A model generated the notes under the pieces. The model was not told where the DNA came from and did no database searches. It saw nothing but the letters and a program-made list of their open reading frames with translations. From DATEZO01 sp035255485 (lineage in GTDB: Bacteria > Pseudomonadota > Gammaproteobacteria > Burkholderiales > Burkholderiaceae_D), in NCBI GenBank assembly GCA_035255485.1, contig DATEZO010000146.1:1-46224 (forward strand): a DNA stretch of 46,224 bases, in the 5' to 3' direction. The position numbers were made by a program, and so were the translations under genes. The first letter of the stretch is position 1, and each line of letters begins with the position of its first letter. Positions 16,485 through 24,482 of the stretch are shown piece after piece.

Positions 16485-16503
16485 TTGGCATGTCTCATGC
16501 CAA
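16485..16503. promoter_or_regulatory. Perfect inverted repeat next to the operator
   Basis: TTGGCAT-GTCTC-ATGCCAA: 7-bp perfect arms around a 5-base spacer, directly adjoining the GntR-type operator on its downstream side relative to the monooxygenase gene. It could be a binding site for a second regulator or an RNA hairpin in the leader. Only one copy is seen in the window. Confidence 0.4.
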
Positions 16504-16515
16504 TGTATACAGTAT
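16504..16515 (-). promoter_or_regulatory. GntR-type operator, copy 1
   Basis: TGTATACAGTAT (minus strand ATACTGTATACA) contains the palindrome TGTATACA and is identical over 12 bp to sites upstream of the GntR gene (42,461) and the reductase gene (44,825). It lies about 95 bp upstream of the monooxygenase/reductase start. The palindromic core fits FadR/FCD-type GntR operators. Confidence 0.7.
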
Positions 16516-16954
16516 CCCATAAAAACAAAAGCCGTGATGGAGGGGGGAAATATCAAAGGATGATGGTGCACATCAGTCGCTTGACATGCATTTATCTGCA
16601 GTGAATTTGGCCGCGAGCAGCGCGTTGCGCTGCAAGTCCGTGCCCTGCCGGCCGAAGTCTGACGACACAGGCATGTAGCCGATCAACATGGCCGCAAAAC
16701 CAGCAAAAATAAGCTTCCGTATACTCTCGGGGGGCTCATCTGCGGGGCAGCAGGCTTGGCTGGATAGCCTGTATTGGCGAACCACGATGTATCCCGTAAC
16801 CTTTTTGATCTTGATCGGTATAACGAACAGATACCAACGTCTGACTTGCCCATGAAAGGCTTAGGAGCATGAAAAACCGGTTGAGCAACTGTCCGCATAA
16901 ACCCGCATTGACTCGCGCCTTATGCGGGGGCAGATTTCTAAAGGGGAGCTTTTG

Positions 16955-17515
16955 ATGGTGCAGGCCATCCTGCGCCGCATCGCCGCAGGCGAACAACCGG
17001 CATTTGCCGAGTTGGTTGACATGTACCAGCGTCAGCTTTTCGGATTTTTAGGTCGCCTTGGCATGAGTCAGGCACAAGCAGAAGACATAGCTCAAGAGAC
17101 TTTTTTGCGTGCTTGGACCCATTTGCACAGCTATCAGCCTGAGCGTGCCCAATTTGCGACATGGCTTTTCACCATTGCCCGCAATCTGGCCTATAACGCA
17201 TTGCAAAAGGAACCATGCCAACACGAAATGCTGGACGCAGTAATACCTGAACCAGCCAGTGAACAACCAGATCCAGCACAAATCATGGAACGGACCCGGC
17301 AACACTCTCGCCTGCATTCAGCCTTGCGCCAATTACCCATGTCCGACCGAAGCGCGTTGGCACTTGTCTACGTGCATGAATTAAGACTGGCTGATGTCGC
17401 TCGTATCGAAAATGACAGCCTAGCCGCCATCAAAACACGCCTGCACCGGGCCAAGCAACGGTTGCGCGCCATTCTGCAGTCTGACAACGAATCGGAGACT
17501 TTCTATGAAAAATGA
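16955..17515 (+). CDS. ECF-type RNA polymerase sigma factor
   Basis: A 186-residue extracytoplasmic-function sigma factor. Region 2 (residues about 15-85) shows AEDIAQETFLRAW and FATWLFTIARNLAYN. Region 4 (about 125-180) has SALALVYVHELRLADVARIE and IKTRLHRAKQRLR. It would direct RNA polymerase to a small set of promoters when released from an anti-sigma partner. Start at ATG 16,955 after AAGGGGAG; the frame is open 11 codons further up without a better site. It overlaps the next gene by 11 bp, which encodes a small membrane protein with the size and placement of an anti-sigma factor, and is followed by a signal peptidase I gene. It is transcribed against the surrounding catabolic genes and is less GC-rich than they are. 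Confidence 0.88.
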   Translation: MVQAILRRIAAGEQPAFAELVDMYQRQLFGFLGRLGMSQAQAEDIAQETFLRAWTHLHSYQPERAQFATWLFTIARNLAYNALQKEPCQHEMLDAVIPEPASEQPDPAQIMERTRQHSRLHSALRQLPMSDRSALALVYVHELRLADVARIENDSLAAIKTRLHRAKQRLRAILQSDNESETFYEK

Positions 17516-17765
17516 CCTGGATACCCTGTTGCAGGGCGATTTGTTGCAACCACCACCTGATTTCACCCAGCGGGTGATGCAACGCGTACAGCAGTTGCCG
17601 CAACGACCACCACTTTCTGTCACGCCTGCTAAAACCCGCTACCCCCTTTGGAATCTCCTACGCTGGATTGCCACCATTGCTGGATTGATCGGCGGGGGCA
17701 TCTTGGGCCTCAGCCAGATCGCAGGCTTTGTATTTGCCTTGTGGTTAACAGCCACAGCCATGTGA
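17505..17765 (+). CDS. Small membrane protein, putative anti-sigma factor
   Basis: An 86-residue protein with a cytoplasmic, Gln/Pro-rich N-terminal half (PPPDFTQRVMQRVQQLPQRPP) and a hydrophobic C-terminal third from about residue 50 (LLRWIATIAGLIGGGILGLS, then GFVFALWLTATAM), enough for one hairpin or two short helices. The first part resembles the helical start of anti-sigma factors, but there is no zinc (HxxxCxxC) motif. Its ATG lies 11 bp inside the end of the sigma-factor gene, so the two are translationally coupled. Role as anti-sigma is inferred from position and topology. Confidence 0.65.
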   Translation: MKNDLDTLLQGDLLQPPPDFTQRVMQRVQQLPQRPPLSVTPAKTRYPLWNLLRWIATIAGLIGGGILGLSQIAGFVFALWLTATAM

Positions 17766-17797
17766 TAGATCGACAAGCCGAATTAAAGGAATAAACC

Positions 17798-18763
17798 ATG
17801 CAATCCGTACAGACCTTGACACCCACCTCCATGGCCCCGCGCAAACCGCTGGTTGCGGCTCTAGCCTCACTGATCCTACCCGGCTTTGGCCAGTTCTACA
17901 ACGGGGATTTAAACCGGGCTATCTGGCTATTTTTGAGCTTTTCATTGCTATGCATTCCTGGTGTTGCACTGATCGCCCTACACCTACCAGATCGTTTGAT
18001 GCTGCCAGCCCTGCTGCTCGGCCTGGGTTTGACCATCGGGGTATGGGCCTATGCCATTTGGGACGCATGGCGCTGCGCCCGGGCTAACGCAGGCACCATA
18101 ACCAAGCCGTGGCAAATCAGTGGAATTTATCTCCTGGTTTTCTTGCTGTGTGATTTGCTGGCACTGCCTCTGCTAACTCTGTATGTTCGGCAGCATCAGG
18201 TCGAGCCACTTCGCATCCCCTCTTCCAGCATGGAGCCGAGCGTATTACATGGCGACATGATTTGGGCTGACAAGCGCTATAACTGTCCCGGTTGCAAACA
18301 AGGAGTGCATCGCGGCGACATTGCAGTTTTTGCTTATCCAAATGACCGGAGCATCCTGTATATCAAGCGCGTGATTGGTTTGCCCGGAGATCATATCCAG
18401 TTCAGAAATCGTCAGGTTTGGGTTAACGGTCAGGCACTGCAACAGTCTCCTCCCAACGATCAAGGTGCCGTCACAGAAGGCTTTGGAGATCATCGCTGGC
18501 AGGTTCAATGGGCCGAGACCAAGCTCGAAGTAACCAAGCTCCCCCCCCTGAACCGAGTTGAGACGGCTCCGGTTACTGAACTCAACATCACCGTTCCAGA
18601 TGGCCAGGTATTCGTATTGGGTGACAACCGCTTGGCGAGCACCGATTCGCGCAGTTTTGGAACGGTGCCGATGCAAGACATACTGGGCCGGGCGCGGCAG
18701 GTTTGGTTCTCTTCGAGCGCCCAAGGTGTACGTTGGGACCGATTGGGACAAGTACTGGAGTAA
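17798..18763 (+). CDS. lepB: Signal peptidase I with multi-helix N-terminal domain
   Basis: A 321-residue S26-family signal peptidase. The serine box is IPSSSMEPSVLHGD (nucleophile Ser144), the lysine box YIKRVIGLPGD (general base Lys190), and the last conserved box is VLGDNRLASTDSRSFG. It would cut signal peptides on the periplasmic side of the inner membrane. The first 130 residues are unusual: three or four helices starting with LILPGFGQFYNGDLNRA, a small-domain motif (GxGQxYNG) found in other membrane proteins. Also unusual is a CxxC pair (Cys163, Cys166) between the two catalytic boxes. It lies 32 bp after the putative anti-sigma gene, so it is probably co-transcribed with the sigma factor and may process that system's targets rather than serve as the housekeeping enzyme. 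Confidence 0.88.
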   Translation: MQSVQTLTPTSMAPRKPLVAALASLILPGFGQFYNGDLNRAIWLFLSFSLLCIPGVALIALHLPDRLMLPALLLGLGLTIGVWAYAIWDAWRCARANAGTITKPWQISGIYLLVFLLCDLLALPLLTLYVRQHQVEPLRIPSSSMEPSVLHGDMIWADKRYNCPGCKQGVHRGDIAVFAYPNDRSILYIKRVIGLPGDHIQFRNRQVWVNGQALQQSPPNDQGAVTEGFGDHRWQVQWAETKLEVTKLPPLNRVETAPVTELNITVPDGQVFVLGDNRLASTDSRSFGTVPMQDILGRARQVWFSSSAQGVRWDRLGQVLE

Positions 18764-18931
18764 GCAGCGCGCAAGATGCAAATGGCGGCTGGTGATAAGA
18801 CTGTTGGGGTTACCTTCCAGCAGCGGTACTCCAGCCGCAATACCACAGGATGCGCGGCTGAACAAAGAGCCGGCAATGCAGTTAACGAATGAACTCGATC
18901 ACAGGTTTTCGATGCACCGCGCCATGCAAAA

Positions 18932-19918
18932 TCAGAATGGAGTGCCACCCGGCGCGCGCAGCAGGTCCAGATGCCGCAGCATGCCCAGAAAGCGCGCCAG
19001 CACATCGCGCCGGTAGGCGTCGGTGTCGATCTCGCGGTAATCGTAAAAACCTTTCCCGTCCTTCAGACCATTTCTTCCTTCCCGCATATGCTGCTCCACG
19101 ATTGCCGGTGTGGCAAAACGTACCGGGTCGATGGCCTGGGCCAGGTAGCGACTGGCGTAGTACAGGATGTCGTTGCCGCCGAAGTCGATGAATTCAACCA
19201 CGCCCATCGAGGCGAAGCGGAAGCCGAAGCCGTAGCGCGTGGCCTTGTCAATGTCCTCGGCAGTGGCCAGTCCCTGCTCGACCATGCGCGCTGCTTCGTT
19301 CATCACTAGCGCCTGCAAGCGCGGTACGATGAAGCCGGGAGTGGCGGCGCAGACTACCGGCACCTTGCCGGCGCGCGTCAGTAGCGCCTTCATGCGCTCA
19401 AGCACGGTTGGATCAGTGCCGGGATGCGGGCTTAGCTCCACCAGCGGCACAATATAGGCGGGATTGAGCCAGTGCGCGTTGAGCAGGCGCTCGGGATGGG
19501 TCATCAGACTGGCCAGCTCGGTCACCATGAAGGTCGAGGTAGTGGAGGCGACGATCGCATCGGCCCGTGCATGGCGGCGGATGATGGCGAATGCGTCACG
19601 CTTGGCTTCCAGCACTTCGGGAACGCCTTCGAACAACACATCGGCATCGGCTAACGCCGTCGCGGCCTGTTCGCAGCCGGCGAAATGGATGCGCGCCATG
19701 ATGTCATCCATCCGCGTGCCGTCGAACATTCCGAGCGTGCACAGCGCACGCAGGTTTGCGGTGATTTCCGTCATGCTTTCGCATTCCAGTTCAGCCGTTT
19801 GACCGGGATTGCGCGGCTTGATGTCTATCAGCGTAACTTCGAAGCCGGCATAGGCGAACGCAAGCGCAATGCCACGTCCCATGCGGCCGGCACCGACGGC
19901 GGCAATGCGTGCGTTCAT
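18932..19918 (-). CDS. 3-hydroxyacyl-CoA dehydrogenase
   Basis: A 328-residue NAD-dependent dehydrogenase of the 3-hydroxyacyl-CoA family. The Rossmann motif AAVGAGRMGRGIALAFA opens the protein, the active-site segment is LNAHWLNPAYIVPLVELSPH (His-Asn-Pro ... Glu), and the C-terminal helical domain includes RYGFGFRFASMGVVEFIDFGG. It oxidises a 3-hydroxyacyl-CoA to the 3-oxo form. I start at ATG 19,918, which overlaps the stop of the preceding octopine-dehydrogenase-like gene by 4 bp (ATGA); the longer frame is a shadow of that gene. It is the last gene of the 22-kb indoleacetate operon. It converges on the signal peptidase gene, with 168 bp of featureless DNA between. A role in beta-oxidation of the opened ring is likely. 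Confidence 0.87.
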   Translation of the reverse strand: MNARIAAVGAGRMGRGIALAFAYAGFEVTLIDIKPRNPGQTAELECESMTEITANLRALCTLGMFDGTRMDDIMARIHFAGCEQAATALADADVLFEGVPEVLEAKRDAFAIIRRHARADAIVASTTSTFMVTELASLMTHPERLLNAHWLNPAYIVPLVELSPHPGTDPTVLERMKALLTRAGKVPVVCAATPGFIVPRLQALVMNEAARMVEQGLATAEDIDKATRYGFGFRFASMGVVEFIDFGGNDILYYASRYLAQAIDPVRFATPAIVEQHMREGRNGLKDGKGFYDYREIDTDAYRRDVLARFLGMLRHLDLLRAPGGTPF

Positions 19919-20991
19919 GCCAGTCCGTCTCGCAGCAGTGCCGTCATTTGGGCGCGGCTCAGCGTATCCAGCCCCAGCCTGCCCAGCGTGCGCGGCCCGC
20001 ATTCCAGCGCTTCGCCCAGAATTCCCCCGGCCAACGCCAGCAAGCCACGCGCCAGCGGTGTCCCGACTTCGGCCCAGCTCGCCACCGACACCAGAAATGC
20101 CAGCCCCATCGCGGTATCCTCGCGCATGTAGCGGTGCCGCTGCAGGTCTATATGTTCGCGCCAGTCACCGCTGTCGACCAGCTTCCTGTGCGCATCGCCA
20201 TACATCCACCGATCGTTGTGGTAATGGTCGGATAGGGGAAAATGCGGCGCACCATAGCCCAGCGCTTCGCGCAGCAGGATGCGTTCGCCGTCGAGTCGGT
20301 CGGTCACGCCACGCACCGCCGGCTGGGTTCCTTCGTTGTGAATATCCCATTGTGGGAAATGCTGCAGCGGTGCGGCGTTCATGATGATCAGCGGTGGATG
20401 TATGATCGGTCCGGCATTCATCAGTGCGCCGGACAGCGCATCGCCGCAAGGCTCCGCTGCAGGATAGGCGCGTGCCAGCACGGCATGGGCATGGCCAGAA
20501 CGGCAGGCAGGAAAGACGCCGGTCGGCAGACGCGTGGCGCGTACCGTGATTGCCACTTCGCCTGGTCCATGCTTGCGTGCCAGATAAGGCAGGGTGCCGG
20601 TTTCGGCAAACGTGACGGCGGCACGGTTGCCGCACTCCCAAATGATTTTCGCCATTACGTAACTACCGAAAGTGCCTGGTGCAAGGAACACCACCTGGCC
20701 CGCAGTCAGGTATGGCGCCATGGCGCGCGCGATATCCTCTTGCGCCGTGGCCGGGGTCGGCAACACGACCAGTTCGGCGCCGTCGAGTGCGACCGCGATG
20801 TTACCGGTGGCCAGCGCAATGGCGACGTCGCGCGTGCCTTGCGCATCCTTGAGGCGGATACAGCCGGTGTCAATTACTGGCTGCAATGCGGTCGCATCGC
20901 GCCGCCACAGGCGTATCTCGTGGCCCTGCTCGGACAAATCCGCCGCTGCGGCATAGCAGCCGTGGCCACCACCCAATATTGCTATTTTCAC
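19915..20991 (-). CDS. Octopine/nopaline dehydrogenase-like NAD(P)-binding protein
   Basis: A 358-residue protein with an N-terminal Rossmann motif (KIAILGGGHGCYAAAADLSE) and a C-terminal all-helical domain, including HYHNDRWMYGDAHRKL, that matches the octopine/nopaline dehydrogenase family. These enzymes make or break secondary amines between an amino compound and a 2-oxo acid using NAD(P)H. The start is a GTG at 20,991; the frame is open 71 codons upstream, inside non-coding sequence and the LivF gene. It lies 26 bp after the ABC importer genes and overlaps the next dehydrogenase gene by 4 bp. In a pathway whose intermediates keep an amino group, it could oxidise an amine to an imine or reduce one (inference). 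Its true substrate is unknown. Confidence 0.78.
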   Translation of the reverse strand: MKIAILGGGHGCYAAAADLSEQGHEIRLWRRDATALQPVIDTGCIRLKDAQGTRDVAIALATGNIAVALDGAELVVLPTPATAQEDIARAMAPYLTAGQVVFLAPGTFGSYVMAKIIWECGNRAAVTFAETGTLPYLARKHGPGEVAITVRATRLPTGVFPACRSGHAHAVLARAYPAAEPCGDALSGALMNAGPIIHPPLIIMNAAPLQHFPQWDIHNEGTQPAVRGVTDRLDGERILLREALGYGAPHFPLSDHYHNDRWMYGDAHRKLVDSGDWREHIDLQRHRYMREDTAMGLAFLVSVASWAEVGTPLARGLLALAGGILGEALECGPRTLGRLGLDTLSRAQMTALLRDGLA

Positions 20992-21017
20992 AGTTGCTTC
21001 CTTCCGATGGCCAGGCT

Positions 21018-21728
21018 CTACACCCCGACATACCGATGCCAGATATCGGGCGCGTCGCGCAGCTGCGAGCTGCTGCCCGACCACACCACGCGGCCGTGTT
21101 CGATGACCGTGTGCCGATCCGCCAGCGCCAGCAGGCGTTCGACATATTTGTCGATCACCAGAATGGTCTGCCCCTGCTCGCGCAACTGGCCCAGGCAAGT
21201 CCATATTTCCTCGCGTACCAGCGGCGACAGGCCTTCGGTAGCTTCATCCAGAATCAGCAAATGCGGATTGGTCATCAAGGCGCGTCCAATCGCCAGCATT
21301 TGCTGCTCGCCGCCCGACAACTGATTGCCGAGGTTGCTTGCGCGCTCCTGCAAGCGCGGAAACAACTGGTACACGCGCGCCAGCGTCCACGGCTCGGCGG
21401 CCTTGCTGCGATTATCGGCAAAGGCGACCAGATTCTCCTTGACGGTAAGATTGGGAAAAATCTGCCGGCCTTCCGGTACGATGGCGATGCCGAGGCGGGC
21501 GATGCGGTCGGTTGCCAGCGCATCGATGCGCCGCTCGCAAAAATGAATCGCACCCCGCCTGATGCGCGCCAACCCCAGGATCGAGCGCAGCGTGGTGGTC
21601 TTTCCGACGCCGTTGCGGCCCAATAAAGTGGCGACTTCGCCGCGCTGGATATCGAAGCTTAGGCCGAATAATACCTGGCTGCAGCCATATGCCGTTTCGA
21701 TGTTGTCGACTTGCAGAATTGTTTTCAT
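21018..21728 (-). CDS. LivF-like ABC transporter ATP-binding protein
   Basis: A 236-residue ATPase of the HAAT (branched-chain amino acid type) importer family. Walker A is LLGRNGVGKTTTLRS, the signature LSGGEQQMLAIGRA, and Walker B LLILDEATEGLSP, the latter typical of LivF. It pairs with the LivG-like protein on the cytoplasmic face of the permease. Its start overlaps the stop of livG-like by 4 bp. Sequence cannot show the cargo, but its position inside the indoleacetate operon suggests uptake of an aromatic acid such as indoleacetate or 2-aminobenzoate rather than leucine. Confidence 0.9.
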   Translation of the reverse strand: MKTILQVDNIETAYGCSQVLFGLSFDIQRGEVATLLGRNGVGKTTTLRSILGLARIRRGAIHFCERRIDALATDRIARLGIAIVPEGRQIFPNLTVKENLVAFADNRSKAAEPWTLARVYQLFPRLQERASNLGNQLSGGEQQMLAIGRALMTNPHLLILDEATEGLSPLVREEIWTCLGQLREQGQTILVIDKYVERLLALADRHTVIEHGRVVWSGSSSQLRDAPDIWHRYVGV

Positions 21729-22486
21729 GCCGCTACCTCGTCGCCCAGATACGCCTTCTTGACTTCAATATTGGCGCGAATCTGATTCGGTGCGCCAGTG
21801 GCGATGATACGACCCGATACCAGCACCGAAATACGATCGGCTAGCTGGAATACGGCATCCATGTCATGCTCGATCAGCAGGATGGCGATGTCGCTGCGCA
21901 GGCTTTGGATCAGCGTAATCATGCGCGTTGATTCGTCCGGGCCCATACCGGCCATCGGCTCGTCGAGCAGTAATAACTTGGGGCGGGTCGCCAGCGCCAG
22001 GCCGACTTCAAGCTGGCGCTGCTCGCCATGTGCCAGGCTGCCTGCGATGGTATCGATGCGTGCACCCAGACCGATCCGCTCGCCGATGGCACGTGCCTGT
22101 TCGAACAGGGCGTGTTCGCTGATGGCTGGCCGCCAGAAGTGCATGCTACTGCCGCTACGCGCTTGAACCGCCAGCGCCAGATTGTCGAGTACCGAATAGG
22201 ACTTGAAAATATTCGTGATCTGGTAAGAGCGCGCCAAGCCGCGCGCAACCCGCTTGTGCATCGATAGTTGCGTGACATCCCGGTGGTCGAACAGGATGGT
22301 GCCCTGGTTCGGCGCGATAGCGCCGGAAATCTGATGGATCAGCGTAGTTTTGCCGGCGCCGTTGGGGCCGATCACGGCGTGAATCTCCCCGCTGTCGACA
22401 CTCAGGCTCAGGTTGGCGGTTGCGGTCAGTCCGCCGTAGCGTTTGATCAGGTTGCGCAGTTCCAGCAATGGGGCGCCCGTGCTCAT
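21725..22486 (-). CDS. LivG-like ABC transporter ATP-binding protein
   Basis: A 253-residue ATPase of a Liv-type importer. Walker A reads AVIGPNGAGKTTLIHQ; the signature is the LivG variant LAHGEQRQLEVGLAL; Walker B is LLLLDEPMAGMGPDE; the C-terminus has DRISVLVSGRIIATG. It energises uptake together with LivF-, LivM- and LivH-like proteins. It is joined by 4-bp overlaps to the genes on both sides, so the three are translationally coupled. The cargo is inferred to be an aromatic acid from the operon context. Confidence 0.9.
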   Translation of the reverse strand: MSTGAPLLELRNLIKRYGGLTATANLSLSVDSGEIHAVIGPNGAGKTTLIHQISGAIAPNQGTILFDHRDVTQLSMHKRVARGLARSYQITNIFKSYSVLDNLALAVQARSGSSMHFWRPAISEHALFEQARAIGERIGLGARIDTIAGSLAHGEQRQLEVGLALATRPKLLLLDEPMAGMGPDESTRMITLIQSLRSDIAILLIEHDMDAVFQLADRISVLVSGRIIATGAPNQIRANIEVKKAYLGDEVAA

Positions 22487-23442
22487 GCCTTTTCTCCAGC
22501 GCGTTTGGAACGATCGAACACGCTTGCCAGGCCGGACGGCAGGAACAGCACGACCGCCAGCAGGATCAGGCCCATCCCCAACTGCCAGTGGATGGTGTAG
22601 CTCGACAGGATTTCTTCCAGCAGCAGCATGGTAACTGCGCCGATGATGCCGGCCGAAAAATAGCCGATGCCGCCCAGGATGACCATTACGATCAGGCTGC
22701 CGGATTGCATCCAGTGCACCAGGTTTGGACTGACCATCAAGGTCAGATTGGCCAGCAGCGCGCCGGCCAGGCTTGCCAGCATGCCGGCTATCACAAAGCA
22801 GACCAGCTTGTACCGAAACACCGGATAACCTATCGCTTCCATCCGGATTTCATTTTCGCGCACCGCCTGCACCACGCGTCCGAAGCGCGAATTGACCAAG
22901 CGATGCACCAGGAATATGGAGACCGCGAAGATGGATAGCACCACGTAATAGAACACTACGTCCGAAGCCAGATCCAGGCCCAAGGTGGAGCGCGCCGGCA
23001 GGCTCATACCATCCTCGCCGCCATACGCCTTGAGCGAAACGAAGATGTAGTAGATCATCTGCGCGAAAGCGAGCGTGATCATAATGAAATATACGCCTTT
23101 GGTGCGCAGTGAAATCAGGCCGATGATCAGCGCCAGCAGCGCGCCCGCCAGACAGGCGACCGGCCAACTGATCCATGCCGACAGCACGCCGTATTGCATC
23201 AGAATGGCGACGGTATAGGCTCCGACCCCGAAATAAGCGGCGTGGCCCAGGCTGACCATGCCGCCAAAGCCGAGAATCAGGTTGAGACTGGTGGCCGCCA
23301 GTGCAAAAATCAACAGGCGACTGGCAAGGCCGACATAGAATATCTCGCCCGTGGTCTTTGCCACGAACGGAAACGCCACCAGCAGCGCGAGCAATATCGG
23401 CACCCATAGGCGCGACAGGGGGTGATGCATTTTGCTAATCAT
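22483..23442 (-). CDS. LivM-like ABC transporter permease
   Basis: A 319-residue permease with about nine to ten hydrophobic helices. The family segment LNLILGFGGMVSLGHAAYFG, which forms part of the translocation path, and the ENEIRMEAIGYPVFRYKL loop, the ATPase-contact region of LivM proteins, are both present. It starts at ATG 23,442 with AAGG upstream, 12 bp after the LivH-like gene, and overlaps the LivG-like gene by 4 bp. It forms the inner-membrane channel with LivH. No substrate-binding protein is encoded alongside. Confidence 0.9.
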   Translation of the reverse strand: MISKMHHPLSRLWVPILLALLVAFPFVAKTTGEIFYVGLASRLLIFALAATSLNLILGFGGMVSLGHAAYFGVGAYTVAILMQYGVLSAWISWPVACLAGALLALIIGLISLRTKGVYFIMITLAFAQMIYYIFVSLKAYGGEDGMSLPARSTLGLDLASDVVFYYVVLSIFAVSIFLVHRLVNSRFGRVVQAVRENEIRMEAIGYPVFRYKLVCFVIAGMLASLAGALLANLTLMVSPNLVHWMQSGSLIVMVILGGIGYFSAGIIGAVTMLLLEEILSSYTIHWQLGMGLILLAVVLFLPSGLASVFDRSKRAGEKA

Positions 23443-23454
23443 ATGCGCTGCCTT

Positions 23455-24375
23455 CTAGCCGCGTGCAGGGAACAGGCCCTGCGGTTTGAAAAATAGCACT
23501 GCAGCCATCAGCACATAAATCAGGATCGATGCCAAGGCAGGGCCGAGATTGGAGGCGATATCCGGCGGCATGACAGCACGAAGTATGGTCGGCAGAAGGC
23601 TATGGCTAAGCGTGTCCACTATGCCGACCAGTATGGCACCGACCAGTGCGCCACGGATCGAGCCGATGCCGCCGATCACGATCACGACAAATGCCAGGAT
23701 CAGAATGCTTTCGCCCATGCCGACCTGTACCGCCAGGATCGATCCCAGTAAAGCGCCGGCCAACGCGCATAGGGCTGCACCGAATGCAAACAGCAGGGTG
23801 AACACAAATTTTATGTTGACGCCCATTACGCTTGCCATTTCACGATTGGAAGCGCCGGCTCTTACCAACATGCCGAGCCGGGTCCTGGTGACGATCACGT
23901 ACAGCAAGACCGCCACTGCCAGACCCGCTGCGATAATGAACAGGCGAAACGAGGAATAGAAAAATCCTGGCAGGATCTCCAATGGTCGCGATAAGCTGAG
24001 TGGCGTATTGAGCATCAGCGCCTGTGCGCCCCAGATCATGCGCGCCGCTTCATTGAAAATCAGGGTCAGGGCAAAAGTGCCGAGTATGTGTGACATGTGA
24101 TTGCGCTGATACAGCCGACGCAGAATGGTTGTTTCCAATGCCACGCCGAGCACCGCGGTGGCCGCAATCGCCAGCAGCAAGCCAAGCCAGAATGAACCAG
24201 TCAACGCGGTGAAGGTGGCTGCGAAATACGCGCCGGCCATGTACAGAGAGCCATGTGCCAGGTTGATGAAATCCATGATACCGAACACCAGCGTCAAGCC
24301 GGCCGCCAGCAGGAACAGCATCAGACCGAATTGTAGGCCGTTCAGGGTATTTTCGAGAAACAGTGTGATATCCAT
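23455..24375 (-). CDS. LivH-like ABC transporter permease
   Basis: A 306-residue permease with eight to nine hydrophobic helices. Family landmarks are LVFGIMDFINLAHGSLYMAG near the N-terminus, GASNREMASVMGVN in the ATPase-contact loop, and GGIGSIRGALVGAILVG toward the end. It begins the transporter gene set, 107 bp after the dehydrogenase/hydratase fusion gene. That gap has no operator-like or terminator-like structure I can see. It forms the membrane channel with the LivM-like protein. Uptake of an aromatic acid is inferred from the neighbours. Confidence 0.9.
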   Translation of the reverse strand: MDITLFLENTLNGLQFGLMLFLLAAGLTLVFGIMDFINLAHGSLYMAGAYFAATFTALTGSFWLGLLLAIAATAVLGVALETTILRRLYQRNHMSHILGTFALTLIFNEAARMIWGAQALMLNTPLSLSRPLEILPGFFYSSFRLFIIAAGLAVAVLLYVIVTRTRLGMLVRAGASNREMASVMGVNIKFVFTLLFAFGAALCALAGALLGSILAVQVGMGESILILAFVVIVIGGIGSIRGALVGAILVGIVDTLSHSLLPTILRAVMPPDIASNLGPALASILIYVLMAAVLFFKPQGLFPARG

Positions 24376-24482
24376 ACTCGTACTTTCATCATGCCGATTA
24401 CAAGTAGTTCCCCATCGGTCAACGCGCCGGGCGCATACAAGCGCGCCCGCGCGTTATACCATCGCACTCCAGGCGCGCCGCT

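Larger units (their letters stand above)
16410..16954. other. Divergent control region, 545 bp
   Basis: Upstream DNA of both the monooxygenase operon (minus) and the sigma-factor operon (plus). It contains an inverted repeat (16,485-16,503), a GntR-type operator (16,504-16,515) and a 7-bp inverted repeat with a 13-base spacer (CCCGCAT ... ATGCGGG, 16,902-16,928) just before the sigma-factor ribosome site. The short frames in this gap have no good starts and I do not call genes in it. Confidence 0.6.
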
